Below, one piece after another: positions 23,629 to 35,304 of a DNA stretch of 64,000 nucleotides. The notes under the pieces are model-generated. The model was not told where the DNA came from. It searched no databases and saw only the letters and a program-made list of their open reading frames with translations. Where the stretch lies: positions 5,491,444 to 5,555,443 of the forward strand of contig OZ025885.1 in assembly GCA_964019415.1 (NCBI GenBank). The letters are read 5' to 3'. Position 1 is the stretch's first letter. Each line of letters opens with the position of its first letter. Source of the stretch: Ianthella basta (taxonomy: Eukaryota; Porifera; Demospongiae; Verongiida; Ianthellidae). The position numbers were made by a program, and so were the translations under genes.

Positions 23629-24540
23629 TCTTCTGCACAAGAGGAAGTAGCAAACGAGTTTGTTGCATGGTAAGAGCATTTCTCTTGGGCCAATTACCGT
23701 GTATAAAATATTACACTTACTTGCTTTCTGGTACACGATTGGCCGTATATAGATCTGGTTACACAGACTCCCATTAGTCGACAAGCTCAATTTGCTGTGA
23801 ATAGTGATATTGTTGACACTGTTGTAGGCCCTTCTTGCAGTAGTATACCATAGGACAGCGCTGAAGTGTGGTACAGGTCACACTATATATACTGTTTGCT
23901 CTTTCCTTGTTACCACGCATGAATACTCTCCCTGAATACAGTTATTGCATAATCCAATGGAGCTGGGAAGACAGTTATTTAATCTCATTTTTGTGTGATA
24001 TTATGTATGCATGACATCAACAGAAATAAATGTACAGCAAAATCACATAATATAGTAATACATCCATACACATTGACATGCATAAGGACTTATATACAAC
24101 TTATGTGCATATTTTTGTATGAATGGTAGAATAGGATATAGGATAGGAAAGCTTTATTATTGTGGGAAGCCTGTAGCCATGTACAGAGGCTACTATTCTA
24201 GGCACCCAGTACAACACAATACATAATATGCATACAATAATAGTTATCATGCACAACATTGTATATAATTCATACTGCACGTGTATAGATAAATTGAGTG
24301 GGGGTATATAAGTACACCTTAAGGCTTCTAATTTTAACAGGTGCTAATTATTGTAGAAAATTTTGTGAACAGTGCAAAATTGCAAGAATAATAAACACAA
24401 AATATTCTTGTATATTATGCTAAAATTCATTCACAAGACCAGCAATATTCTCTCTGACTTACATTGATAGACCCAGTTAGGTAACCAAGAGGTTGGGTGC
24501 AGTTATATGTTGCATATGTAAAATTAGAATTTTGCACTTG

Positions 24541-25000
24541 CATATATTATAATATAATAATATTACGTCAGCATGAACATTTTATAATCATGTACACATA
24601 TAATATACACATGCACACACTGCTGTATGTGCATGCGTGTTTGGTTACTGTATATATATGTACTAATCATCACTGTATTCTATGCCTTATCTGCATATGT
24701 ACACAATGCACATGTTAATGTCATCATTACGCACAAAGCGTGTACCTCATGATCAAAAGCGCATAATTGTTATCATCACTCAATTTTACACACATACACA
24801 CATACAATAAAGCAAATATTAAACTGCTACTGCTAAACTATATTATAACTGATTGATGAGCTGATGTGAACTAAGATTCTGAACGGTAAGTTGATACACT
24901 ACTAGTGTGCAATGTAGGAAACACTGTTAATCCAAAAATGGCAGTTTGACACACCTTATCTAACAGGATGCTGCAATCTACAAAACTACCTGCATCAATG
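24541..25000. other. Non-coding spacer downstream of the 25001-25678 deaminase
   Basis: AT-rich; marks the outer edge of the tandem duplication. The part next to 25000 is the 3' UTR side of the minus-strand deaminase. Nothing else recognised. Confidence 0.5.
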
Positions 25001-25678
25001 TTAACGGTTAAGTATGGTTGAAGGCCAGCGCAGCCGATACCTGTTTGGATGGCGGAAACATGGTACAGAGTCATCCTCCCTGCATTGCTTTGGTTCACCT
25101 GGTTCGTTCACACACATCACAATCATACCAAGCTTCCTCAGACCATTCCTAGTCTTGCAGTTAATCTCGAGATTCATATAGCCATTCACAATGTTTGTTG
25201 AATATGTGACAAAAACTTGCATTTTTGGAAATTTCTGCCAGGCAGCATTAAATGAGTTTATAATGGCTTGAGTGCAACCAGCACAGGGGGTACCTCTGGT
25301 GTACAGGACAACTGCTGGAGGAGTTGTCCATACGTAGTGATTCAGGATATTGAGGAGTTTATCTAGGACCAGCTTCTCTGTGTGCCTACGTCTTCCTGCA
25401 GCATCTGTTGCTTGAGCATCAGGTCTGGCTACGACATAGTTGTTGCCTACCAGCAGATGCCCCACCATGATCCTTGGTGGCTGTGGGTCCAGTTGATCTC
25501 TATTAGTGGGTAGCACCATTAGAACAGCATACTGCCGACCAGGATTCTGCTGGTCCCCATGAAACTGGGAAATGATGGTGTTTGCCACAATCCTTCGAAT
25601 TTCTTCTGCGGTATACACTGCATTGGCAATAGTAGAAATTGCCTGCACTGTAAGCAGCATCCACAGCCACCTGTTCAT
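25001..25678 (-). CDS. Secreted AID/APOBEC-like (SNAD-type) deaminase
   Basis: 225 aa from the Met preceded by CAGGAGAGA, the conserved start context of this cluster; an upstream in-frame Met at 25723 is less likely. Signal peptide 1-20 (LWMLLTVQAISTIANA). RQYAVLMVLP (49-57), VGNNYVVAR (77-85), H99-T-E101, then LYTRGTPCAGC with P131-C132-x2-C135. These are the zinc His, the proton-shuttle Glu and the two zinc Cys of the deaminase fold. The C-terminal part has INCKTRN, VMCVNEP and the QCREDDSVPCFRH module. Expected chemistry is cytidine-to-uridine deamination on single-stranded nucleic acid, outside the cell or in the secretory route; the substrate is not shown. It opens the run of minus-strand paralogs. 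Confidence 0.85.
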   Translation of the reverse strand: MNRWLWMLLTVQAISTIANAVYTAEEIRRIVANTIISQFHGDQQNPGRQYAVLMVLPTNRDQLDPQPPRIMVGHLLVGNNYVVARPDAQATDAAGRRRHTEKLVLDKLLNILNHYVWTTPPAVVLYTRGTPCAGCTQAIINSFNAAWQKFPKMQVFVTYSTNIVNGYMNLEINCKTRNGLRKLGMIVMCVNEPGEPKQCREDDSVPCFRHPNRYRLRWPSTILNR

Positions 25679-26237
25679 TCTCTCCTGCGTGGTAGGGAAG
25701 GACACACATAGAGAATTAACCACTGTATAATTATATATAGTGCTGGAAATGTCTCATACTGTATAATTATACTGGACCAGCTGACTATACCCATATATGT
25801 ACATAGCTTGACAACCACACTTACGATGTTACTGCTCTGTTAAGGAATGGTAGCAATCTGCACCAACTGAAGGAGAATGAGTCGGCCGGCTCTGAGCACT
25901 TTAAATACTTTCCTCTCTCTCTCTCTCTAAAGCTACAGTACATGATGTCATCAATCATTTTCCTACATAGTATTGTCCAAGCTTGAAGTTGAATGCTATA
26001 CAATTCAATAGGGTGCAGTTTGCTGAATGACCATAGAGTACATCAGTCTGTATGGCAGCACTTTCCTTTACTTGACTCTTGTGGCCAGTGGCTATACTGT
26101 TTACAATACTGCATAAGCCAAATAAAGTATTGGAAAGGTAAATTCATGTACACATGCTTTGATTCATGCTTACAGCATATGTATATATTCTACATTCTCA
26201 ATACTTTGTTCATGTGATCAATTAAACCCATACCAAA
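25679..26237. other. Upstream region of the 25001-25678 deaminase
   Basis: Likely holds the 5' UTR exon and promoter. A CTCTCT run lies near 25910-25930. No other gene seen. Confidence 0.45.
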
Positions 26238-26523
<286 letters not shown>

Positions 26524-26966
26524 AGCACCTACCCTTGATATATACACAGAGACACACAATAAAGTGGAATAATGCACTGTGCATTTCAACTTTCTTCAAT
26601 ATGCAACACAGTAAGGCAATATTACCAGCTCGAGTTCCAGTCCAGTATTTATCTGACATCATTATGGCGTATACGTTACCAGTATATAACATTATGGAGG
26701 AATGGTTTGAGTACATGAGTGGAGGGCCTTACCTTCTAATGTTATAGTCAAGGTTCATGTGCTATTCACTTGTGCAAACCATACAATGTTTGGCTGAATA
26801 GTTCAATACCTGCCTAGAGATGAATGCTGTCGACAATAGTGAATGCAGTACATATTCAGAGCGTAGGATGTTTCCAACTGGAATCAAACATAGTATGTGT
26901 GTGTACAACTAACCACACAATGCCATCTTCCCAGTCACAATTTAGTAATGTCCTAGTGGGATAGTA

Positions 26967-27340
26967 GGTACACATACGATCCTGAGGTGCATTTGGTTAA
27001 GTGGCATCATCAGGCAGCAACATTTGAATGTATCCATGGATTAGGTGTAGTATAGCGCTGGACATGCTGGTCACATGGTATATTATCATCCTCAATTAAT
27101 GCACTGATTCTGCACATGTTCGGTACTTGCTTCATACTGTTCCCTCAGACATGTTACCTGAAAGGCTCTCATACGGTTTCTGCTGGCACAGTTAACTGTG
27201 GGGGTCATGTAAGGAGTTTGCATGTTTGTGGAATAGACAACAAAGAACTACTCCACCCTCCCCTGGAACTGTTCTTTAAATGGCATCAGTGCAGCAACCA
27301 AATGGCATTCCCCTGATATAAAGGCGAATGCTATGCAATG
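26967..27340 (-). pseudogene. Deaminase relic, C-terminal half with mutated zinc Cys
   Basis: Closely matches the 3' half of the gene at 35928-36683, including its 3' flank (ACACATACGATCCTGAGG). Reading inward, the catalytic motif codes RGMPFGCC where the relatives have RGTPCGGC, so the first zinc Cys is Phe. Small indels break the frame. Homology fades at about 27340, before the HxE region, and no 5' half is present. Confidence 0.75.
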
Positions 27341-28191
27341 AGCTTATACTGCAGTACATCAATATGCAAACATGTGTGCTAATATATATCTAGGATCAAC
27401 AGTATGTAGCTGCGTATAGCAGTACTTGATTTGCTCTCACTACTGCTACTTTCACTGCAGGAGTGCCCATGCTCACTTTGACAGGCTTACCTGCTCTTGG
27501 GAATCAAGCACAGGCTGAATACATAACCATATCCATAATGGCATAGGCTTGAGATCTTTGCATGTGTGCAATCACTGGATTTAATTCTGTTATATCCGCT
27601 CATTGTTGTGCTATCATATAATAATTATATTACCCACAAAGATTAGTATTTAGCCTATAGCTTGAATGATAATTATATATTGAGCTAATTCAAGAGGGTA
27701 CAGGGTGGGGGTTCAAGGGTCTTAGCTGCCATTGGAAGAGTACAAGTTGTTACACAGTGGAAGCCATATACAGTATAACAGATAGGTAGTGATAATCTAT
27801 AGCATTGTACTGATGAATACAGAACCATACTTCTGTCTTTAGAGAATCATTATGTATGTTCTTGGTTTTTAGTTAAAGCTTTAATTTGCATGCATGACAA
27901 TGTATATACACAGCTTGGACAGCATGCAAAATCTACTGAACCATATGTGACAAATGAAAGTTGTCATTTCACAGATTAAACAAGATTTAACAGACAATCG
28001 ATCAAATGACAAGTTTTTAATGACTGTGACAAATACCATTCACAAATGACAGATACAATCTCAATGAGCTATACAGGTGCACATAGCTACTGTTTAATGA
28101 GATGGTACGGAAAGTAATGAAGCTTAAGTTAGTCTGGGAGCTACATATAACATTATAGTCACAACTCTATACACACCACATTGCACCAACT
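27341..28191. other. Non-coding spacer downstream of the 28192-28824 deaminase
   Basis: AT-rich, several short direct repeats (ACAAATGACA family near 27950-28050). No ORF or relic recognised. Confidence 0.5.
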
Positions 28192-28824
28192 CTATAGTTC
28201 CTCATGTTGGCCACATGGTTTGGTATCATCTTCTCTGCATTGCTTTGAATTTTCTGGCACACAATAGACTTCTACATCGTAGTTATCTCGCAGATAGTTT
28301 CTGTTCTCACAGTTAATTGAGCGGGTCATATGCCTGTTAACCATATTTGTTGAATAAGCAACAATGAACTGCCTGGACCTGTCTGGATAAAGCTCTTGTC
28401 GCTTATCGGCAATAACATCAGTACAGTAAGGACATGGAGTTCCTCTGGTGTAAAGAAGAACAGCAGGAGGTTCTACACCAAATTTCATTATGTAATTATT
28501 TATCAGAGTCTGGAGGTGGCTGAGCAGTTGTGTCTCTGTGTGTTGTCCAAAGCGGGTCCGAGATACAGCATAGTTGGTGCCTACAGCAACGTCTGCATTG
28601 TATCGATTGCGCATCACTTCCTTTTCATTAGGGTCTAAGACAACATTGTGATCAGCAGGCAGAACCATTAGAACACCGTACTGGCGCTCATCATTTCTTG
28701 GAAAGTTAGAAAACCTCATTGCTAATCCTACCACAATGTCGGATATCTGTGCTTGAGTGTACTGAGCATCCGCAGTGTTGGAAATTAGTGATATTAGCAG
28801 CAGCAGCCATGGACATCTGTTCAT
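28192..28824 (-). CDS. Secreted AID/APOBEC-like (SNAD-type) deaminase
   Basis: 210 aa. The start is preceded by GCAGGAGAGA. Signal peptide 1-20 (PWLLLLISLISNTADA). RQYGVLMVLPADH (47-59), VGTNYAVSR (81-89), H95-T-E97, LLYTRGTPCPYC with P130-C131-x2-C134, FIVAYSTNMVNRHM, INCENRN, then QCREDDTKPCGQH near the end. All catalytic residues are present. It is among the shortest full members, lacking the long insert before NYAV that the 32156, 35928 and 39285 genes carry. Probably an active nucleic-acid cytidine deaminase; substrate unknown. Confidence 0.86.
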   Translation of the reverse strand: MNRCPWLLLLISLISNTADAQYTQAQISDIVVGLAMRFSNFPRNDERQYGVLMVLPADHNVVLDPNEKEVMRNRYNADVAVGTNYAVSRTRFGQHTETQLLSHLQTLINNYIMKFGVEPPAVLLYTRGTPCPYCTDVIADKRQELYPDRSRQFIVAYSTNMVNRHMTRSINCENRNYLRDNYDVEVYCVPENSKQCREDDTKPCGQHEEL

Positions 28825-29565
28825 TCTCTCCTGCAGTGGTAGACAAGGAAGTCTTCATAGAAAAAACTTCTGGTTACCAAGTGCATAAAGCTTTCCAAAT
28901 AGTGAAACTATTCAAACTGTATGAACTAATTTGTTTAACAGTGAACAAGCACAAAACAGCTAGAAATATCAGGATTACATAGCTGGTGTAAGATATATAA
29001 GATTTGTGAAAGTTGAAGATCATCAGAGCCATATATTCTGAAGTTATACTTCCAATAGAGGCTGGATCTGAATTGATTCCAGTTCTCAAATCTACACATG
29101 GGTCTTAAACTATCAGTTCGACAGTGGAGATAATGGTGTAATCCATCACAATGTGACTCGGGGAAAAGGGCATCACTGAGGTCCATATTGCATTGCAAAT
29201 GTGGTGATCTCTCACAACGGTAGCACTCAGATCAACACGCACCTCTAGAAAGACAGTGTGTAAATATCGATGGGTATATATTCATAGTACCTCACATTTA
29301 GCATGCCCATCCAATGTAGGAATCAAGGTAATGAGAAGGTATTTTCAGTACAAATATTTATAGAATCGAAGCCAGACTTAAATAGAGGCTCAGTCAAAAT
29401 TAATGCCTGGAAGGGAATTGTAGCCCATGCAGGCTTGTATTTGAACAAATACTTGCAGTACAGTGTGTATCTACAGGGTGATTATGATGAATTTTGGTCT
29501 AACACCAGACAGGTTGAAGGTAAGCTTTATTTCTCTGTATAACATAGTCATGAATTAGGCTAAAG
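28825..29565. other. Upstream region of the 28192-28824 deaminase
   Basis: Expected 5' UTR exon/promoter; no TATA assigned. 29300-29530 contains a plus-strand 79-aa ORF without recognisable similarity. No supported gene. Confidence 0.4.
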
Positions 29566-29850
29566 TTAAAGAAGAGCTGTAGGAAGATTTGGCTCTAAAT
29601 ACCACACTACATTAAAATGTTTGGCCGGGTTGGAGTCACTAGCTACTTTACTGTGTGTTGTCAAAACTGGCTTCAGGATTAAGCGTATTATAGTTGTTGT
29701 CTGACTCTCTGGGTTGAACACTGCATGGTGATCAGCTAGTAGGACCATTAGAACGGCATGCCTAAGTGATTTTATGTGAACGAGGTGGGACATGTACAGT
29801 TATGAAACCATTAGCTACTAATCCCATCACAATGGTGAATCTCCCCATTG
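29566..29850 (-). pseudogene. Deaminase relic, degenerate N-terminal region
   Basis: RHAVLMVLLADHHAVFNPES aligns with RQYGVLMVLPADHNVVLDPN of the 28192-28824 gene. The segment before it shows a decayed IVMGL helix equivalent, separated by a frame break. No HxE or PCxxC remains. Confidence 0.65.
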
Positions 29851-31545
29851 CTTAGGCAAGGCAACTAGCTTGTGATCGTTCTCACATACGTACAGAGTAA
29901 GATAACAGTAAGTGAAGCTAAGTTATAGTTCCGAACACACGCAATGCATTGGCCAGGAATTACCTAAACAGCTAGCTAGCAAGGCGCCACATGTATGGCT
30001 TCAAAGCTCGCCCTAACCCGCTGCGTGAGTTCCTTTTGAGACTCACCAGTTTAAAGTAACAATGGACTATTCAAGACACCCAATTCTTCGTTGTAGAAAC
30101 GGCTTAAAACCACCATTTAACTAAACTGATGACGAATACCGTTAACCTTTAACTAGACACGTGCACCCTTATGTTTATGCAAATTGGCACACCCTCAAAT
30201 CACTCAGCTGGCTTGCGTAACGGTGGGTCATCTCGCTAAAGGTCGTCGGTTAGTCGGCCGTAACGTACTCGTGTCTCTGTCATTGGTGTATACAAGTATC
30301 TTGCTTCTCTGCCAGCAGACGTAACTACAGGCTCCTTCACGGCAGGAACGCTAGGATTTCTGACGACGACAGATCGCTAGCTAGCTAGATGACCAGTTCT
30401 GTGTCGCAGAATGGAACGACGATCGAAGATACATCGCTGTCAACAATAGCAATCGATTTCAATACCATTAGATGAAAACTAAATATCAGTAATTATATTC
30501 TAGCTATATAGTTAGCTACTTATCAAAGGAATGGCATGTTGAACATAGAAATGTCGGAAATTCAGTAATATTAACAATTGACACACTTTTGTCTATATGG
30601 ATACATCACTTACCCCTTTATATCAGTCACTGGTATGTCACTGAGGGTGAAAATCAAATGCTAGCAATGAAGGTAAACATACACACAGTAGTTACGCTGG
30701 CGCCACACAGTGTGATGTCATCTGCCCTTTAGTGCATATAGTGTTCTAGACACCTTGTCGTGGATACAGTTGATGTGGGAGTCCATGCATGGATGCTCAC
30801 CCACATAAAGCTATGCATGTACTCCTGGAAGCTTGAAATATGACATTGCAGTCAGTGACCATTGTGAAATAGATTAAGAGTAGAAGGAGTCTGCTATGAG
30901 CATGACGTTAGGTCACACTTAAATTCATAGTCATACTGATATTCATGAATTTAATTTAGAACCCATACAACTGTTTCATGTGGTGTGCACAGGAGCATTA
31001 ATTGCTTATAAATCATGCTCTCCGGATATCTAAGGGACACAATGATACAATATACCATAAATTATGTGGGACTGTATATTGTTGCTATTTCTTATATAAC
31101 ATGCAAATGCAAATGTCATACAGGACTGTATAAGAGCTAGAGGTTAGCTATATAAACAGAGCTGTAAATGGAGCTCCGACAAGGATGGTTGTTAGGTTGA
31201 GTATTGGCATAATTAATGGGTGGATGGGACATTATACGTTTAGACTTTATTGTATTTAGGAGTCTGCTAGCCAGGAAGATATTCATGAAAGTGCCTCGTT
31301 CAGGTTTGATCGGATCATGTCCACATCACTTCCTATTATAGTTAGTGAGGGTAGAGTGTGGAGGCTTAGAGCTCACTTCTCCTCTACACTCATCGTCATT
31401 AGTTATAGCTTGGACTAAAATACTCTATACTAGCAATCCTTGGTTGGTGCATAAAAATTATGACATCCCAACTGAATGATCATGAATTTGGTGTGCATGT
31501 GTGTGTGTGTGTATGTATGTGTGCGTTTGTGTACATGTGAGTGTG

Positions 31546-31548
<3 letters not shown>
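29851..31548. other. Non-coding spacer
   Basis: 30000-30450 has more CpG than its surroundings (ACCCGCTGCG, GGTCGTCGGTTAGTCGGCCG, GACGACGACAGATCG) and might be a promoter or transposon piece. No ORF or repeat partner identified. The rest is AT-rich with nothing recognised. Confidence 0.4.

Positions 31549-31624
<76 letters not shown>
31549..31624. repeat. (TG)n microsatellite
   Basis: Pure TG run preceded by an impure TG/TATG stretch from 31497. Confidence 0.95.
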
Positions 31625-31626
<2 letters not shown>

Positions 31627-31689
31627 CTTGCATGTGTGCTTGTGCACTTATTCATAGTGGACTCCTGCAATTATGCATACTATAATACA

Positions 31690-32155
31690 TAGTCCACAAT
31701 GCATATGATGACGCTGATCCTATTGGCTAGTAATTACATGCGATCAAAAGTGGTGTAGGTCACTCCATCTCCACACATGCTGATCGAGACATGCGCCATA
31801 TATGGAAACACAGTATGTAACAAGAATGCCTTTAACATAATATAGCTTACACTGATTGATGCAAGCCATATGCATGCATGTATTCCACTTTGTTTACACA
31901 CTCAGAACCTTATTATAACTAAGCAATACAAACACAAATACAAAGTAGTTGTAACAAGAATGAGCAAATAAATGGGAGTACGTTAAATTGAAGAGTTTTC
32001 ACTATTATAATAACTGTCTCAAATGAAAGTTACTCAATAATTTTAATGATCACCAATGACCCTATATGCATATTTATGAACACAGACATTGTTAATTAAT
32101 TGTTTAATGAGGTACGTATTTGATCCAGAGTTGAGGTTGGTGCCAAGTGCCATCA
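31690..32155. other. 3' flank of the 32156-32899 deaminase, shared with two other genes
   Basis: Pieces such as CATATGATGAC...CTATTGGCTAG and GAATGAGCAAATAAATGG recur downstream of the 35928 and 39285 genes, showing that three whole transcription units were duplicated with flanks. Confidence 0.6.
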
Positions 32156-32899
32156 TCAGGCAGCAACACTTGAATGTGCCCATGGACTAGCTGTAGTATA
32201 GCGCTGGTCATGCTGGTCACACGGTACTTGAAAATCATCTTCCATGCACTGACTCTGTCCAGCACTTGCATCATATTGTTCCCTCAGGCATATTACCTGA
32301 ACCTGTGCTTCCCTCATATGGTTTCTGTTCTCACAGTTACCACTGGGAGTCATGTACCTGTTTTGCATGTTTACTGAATAGACAACAACAAACTGATCCA
32401 CCCTGCCCTGGAACTGTTCTCTTGCTGCAATTATGGCATTAGTACAGTCACCACATGGCGTTCCTCTGGTGTAAAGGAGAATACTAGGAAGGCCATTCGG
32501 TCGCACAAGTCGGTTTAACTTATCAAGCATCCCACCCAGTAACGTTTGATCTAGAAGCCGAGTTTCTGTGTGTTGCCCATCAGCAACTCTAGCTATGGCA
32601 TAGTTTATGCCTACGAGAACATTGCCTCCATTTCGTTTGAGATGATCATTAAATGTAATATAGTCACCTCTAGCATCACGCCTCCCTGGAAATGGTATTA
32701 GCCATATACGATCTGGGTTAGCGTGAGTCCGTTTATTGGGTGGAAGCAGCACCAGGACACCGTACTGCCATCCCGGTTGTGCAAATCTCCACATCGGCAT
32801 TGCAAGCTGCAACACAAGTTGATTAATCTCATGAACATCATAGATTCCTTCAACACTTGTAGAGGTTAGTGCCACCACAGCCAGTATCCAAAGCCACAT
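32156..32899 (-). CDS. Secreted AID/APOBEC-like (SNAD-type) deaminase, long-insert subgroup
   Basis: 247 aa. Starts MWLWILAVVALTSTSVEG, a classic signal peptide. WQYGVLVLLPPNKRTH is followed by an insert of about 35 aa (PDRIWLIPFPG, DARGDY, HLKRNGGN), then VGINYAIAR, H110-T-E112, and LLYTRGTPCGDC with P148-C149-x2-C152. The C-terminal SGNCENRN and QCMEDDFQVPCDQH module is present and the tail ends RYTTASPWAHSSVAA. Nearest paralogs are 35928-36683 and 39285-40013. All catalytic positions are intact. Extracellular or secretory-route nucleic-acid deamination is inferred from the family. Confidence 0.86.
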   Translation of the reverse strand: MWLWILAVVALTSTSVEGIYDVHEINQLVLQLAMPMWRFAQPGWQYGVLVLLPPNKRTHANPDRIWLIPFPGRRDARGDYITFNDHLKRNGGNVLVGINYAIARVADGQHTETRLLDQTLLGGMLDKLNRLVRPNGLPSILLYTRGTPCGDCTNAIIAAREQFQGRVDQFVVVYSVNMQNRYMTPSGNCENRNHMREAQVQVICLREQYDASAGQSQCMEDDFQVPCDQHDQRYTTASPWAHSSVAA

Positions 32900-33456
32900 T
32901 CTCTCCTACAAGTGAATTAATGCATACGTGGAAGCATAAAAAATGGATATTGTCATATATATATATATATATATATATACTGGTTTAATTCTTAACGGTG
33001 ATTACTTACTTAAATTGGTCTTGTCTGCGAACTTACCTATATAGATTCTGCCCTGTATCCAGTATATAATCCTGTGTCAGAATGGAGAGGTAACCAGTAC
33101 AATGCAACACAGCTAAACAGGAATTTGAGCAAGTCTGCAATGTTGACTGGACATGTACTAAATATATTGGCAGTTCTTTCCTGCTATAAAATATGATTGT
33201 ATAGTAATTACTGAATAGCCTTCCAGAATAGCTATTTATGGGTCATTGTACAATGCATATGGTAGTGGGAAGTATAGGGCATAATTCAATTGCAATTGTC
33301 AATGACATGCATGACACATGTAATAGCAAGTGTTGTGCAATTTATGCAACGGTCATGTATGTAATGTTTATGGGAGTGTGCAAGAATCTACTGAAGCACA
33401 TGTGCTTAACGCTCAACCATCCCTCCCTAATGAACACATATATACACATGCTCTTG

Positions 33457-33462
<6 letters not shown>
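32900..33462. other. Upstream region of the 32156-32899 deaminase
   Basis: A TA dinucleotide run at about 32955-32980 and a segment GAGCAAGTCTGCAATGTTGA are shared in form with the upstream regions of the 35928 and 39285 genes (GGATCAAGTCTGTAGTGTTG, GGATCAAGCCTGCATTGTTG). It is probably a promoter-proximal conserved block. Confidence 0.45.

Positions 33463-33525
<63 letters not shown>
33463..33525. repeat. (CA)n microsatellite
   Basis: Pure CA run. The equivalent position upstream of the 35928 gene holds no long run, while that of the 39285 gene has a (TG)n run (40637-40777). Confidence 0.93.
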
Positions 33526-33531
<6 letters not shown>

Positions 33532-33963
33532 TGCATAATTCATCAAAATACACAAACATGTATACACATACACACAGAATTGGCACAGCTGAAAGCCTTC
33601 ATACCATCTCGACATATCTAGCTATACTTTCATCCCTTAGTACTGCCTGCACGGCCATTAGAAGGCTCTTTCTTTCTTCCTTGTCAGCACCTGTCATGGA
33701 TGCTATATAGATTTAGCGCACCATGCATGCTCTCTTCACTAGACAGAAATAATTAACTGACCGTTGTTAGCTACGTATATACATACTGTGTACACTTTGT
33801 CATGGGTCATCAAATGTCCCTTTTCTTGGCCTGCAGCATCTATCCACACTGATGTTATATCATCATTTTCTTCAAAGAACAAACAAAAAGGGATTATTGG
33901 CAGTGTAGAAAACTGTAACAAGCAATGTTAGCTCAACTAATGCCATGCCTTGTCCCTGCAACG

Positions 33964-34042
33964 ATGTAAAGGCAGTGGACATTGACCACAGAGGAGAGAG
34001 GGCGCCCTTACTCCTTTGTGGTGGATGTTACTGCTCTTACAT
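33964..34042. repeat. Imperfect foldback (hairpin) element, copy 1
   Basis: Arms ATGTAAAGGCAGTGGACATT and the reverse complement of its right end (ATGTAAGAGCAGTAACATCC) pair across about 79 bp. The relative at 37593-37670 is better preserved. They lie at equivalent places in two duplicated deaminase units. Confidence 0.7.
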
Positions 34043-34180
34043 ATGGCATGGGTATATAGTCTATATAACCATGGTTACTTGTTGTGTAATAATGGGAGTC
34101 AGTGTGCATAATTATGTACAATGTACATAGCTACTATACAGCGCAGATAAGGTCTTTGGCACATGTATATACAGCTATTA

Positions 34181-34390
34181 ATGTCTTTCAAGTGTGCATT
34201 AAGTGCATTGTATTCCATTCAAACATACAGGTGTTTATTCAGTGGTTTTGCTCAACATTCAGTAATTTGGACTTCCCTGCATTCAGTTTACAAATGCTAA
34301 TTTTTTACGGCAAGAGCCTCAATATTCCTATTCACTATTCAAACCAACAGTGTTGACATGCTGTACTAGCTTTGTGTGCTCCAAGCCACT
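34181..34390. repeat. Dispersed repeat with CATTCAGTCCAACAGTGTGG motif
   Basis: Diverged member of a family also at 37735-37995, 38535-38830, 41240-41480 and 50050-50290. The shared order is TTCAGTGG...GCTCATTCAGT, AATGCTAATTTTT, CCATTCACCATTCAGTCCAA. No coding capacity. Confidence 0.65.
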
Positions 34391-34835
34391 AGCACATGCA
34401 TTCAGTCCCATCATGTACTAGGGATGCTAGAGCTGGATAGGTGTGCACATACGCATACATCAATGCTTCATATTGGTATCAGTTTGGAAATATCTCTCGA
34501 ACGTCTGTACAGAAACACAAGCTTTCAGCTGTCTGCTTTAATTTGGTACATTTTATATCTCATCTGTATGCTTCTGTACATGTGTGTCCATCTACTGTAG
34601 ATTACATAGATATAGGGTTTCCACACATGCATATATACAGCTTTTGAAGTAATGCATAACCAAAATTAAAGATGATAAGAGTTTACTTGGAATCTTATAC
34701 AAGCCATCTAAGTACATAGCTACCCAGGACACAGCTAAGCCTGATGGTATGTATGTTGTGTACAGTGGGAGGACCTTCTCAAACTAAGCATGTCATTTGT
34801 GCATTTTAATTGTACCATTAGGTACTTTGTGTTTC

Positions 34836-35053
34836 AGGGGATGCCGTATTCCCCAGTGAAGTTCACTGGGGCACCAGATGCCCAATGTTTGCAGGGGATG
34901 CCGTATTCCCCGGTGAAGTTCACTGGGGCACCAGATGCCCCAATGTTTGCAGGGGATGCAGCATTCCCCGGTGAAATTCACTGGGGCACCAGAAGCCCAA
35001 TGTTTGCAGGGGATGGGCACCAGATGCCCAATGTTTGCAGGAGATGCCGTACG
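34836..35053. repeat. About 57-bp tandem repeat with internal palindromes
   Basis: Units start CAGGGGATGCCGTATTCCCC at 34836, 34892, 34950 and 35007 (last ones partial). Each full unit carries a near-perfect palindrome (CCCAGTGAAGTTCACTGGG) and a second small one (GGGCACCAGATGCCC). Confidence 0.9.
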
Positions 35054-35120
35054 TGGAGGTGAAGACCAAGTGTACATTTACTCACTACTTGGTATTATTA
35101 CTGTATGTATAAATGTGATA

Positions 35121-35304
35121 CAGTAAAAACTGTCTAAGATAGCCACCTCAGAGCCAGTTCTAACTGATTTTAATAGAGAGGTGGCAGTTCTATATACAGA
35201 GGTAGATTGTACTGTTTTAGTGCTATTTGAGGCCAGTACATGAGACGGACTGTTTTAGAGAGGTAGCTGCCTAACACAGTGGCCCTCTTAGACAGGTTCC
35301 ACTG
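35121..35304. mobile_element. Mariner/pogo-type MITE (184 bp, TA-flanked)
   Basis: Termini CAGTAAAAACTGTCTAAGAT and, reversed, CAGTGGAACCTGTCTAAGAG form inverted repeats, and both ends are flanked by TA. The CAGT(G)GAACCTGTCTAAG terminus and TA target are those of Tc1/mariner-superfamily (pogo/Tigger-like) MITEs. No transposase inside. A second, more worn copy is at 44110-44290. Confidence 0.75.

Larger units (their letters stand above)
18247..24540. repeat. Tandem segmental duplication, unit 2
   Basis: Second copy of the about 6.2-kb unit (see 12023-18246). The end is placed where similarity to the unit-1 end (CTTGCATATTATAAT) gives way to unique sequence at about 24540-24556. Small indels, including array copy changes, make it about 70 bp longer. 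Confidence 0.88.
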
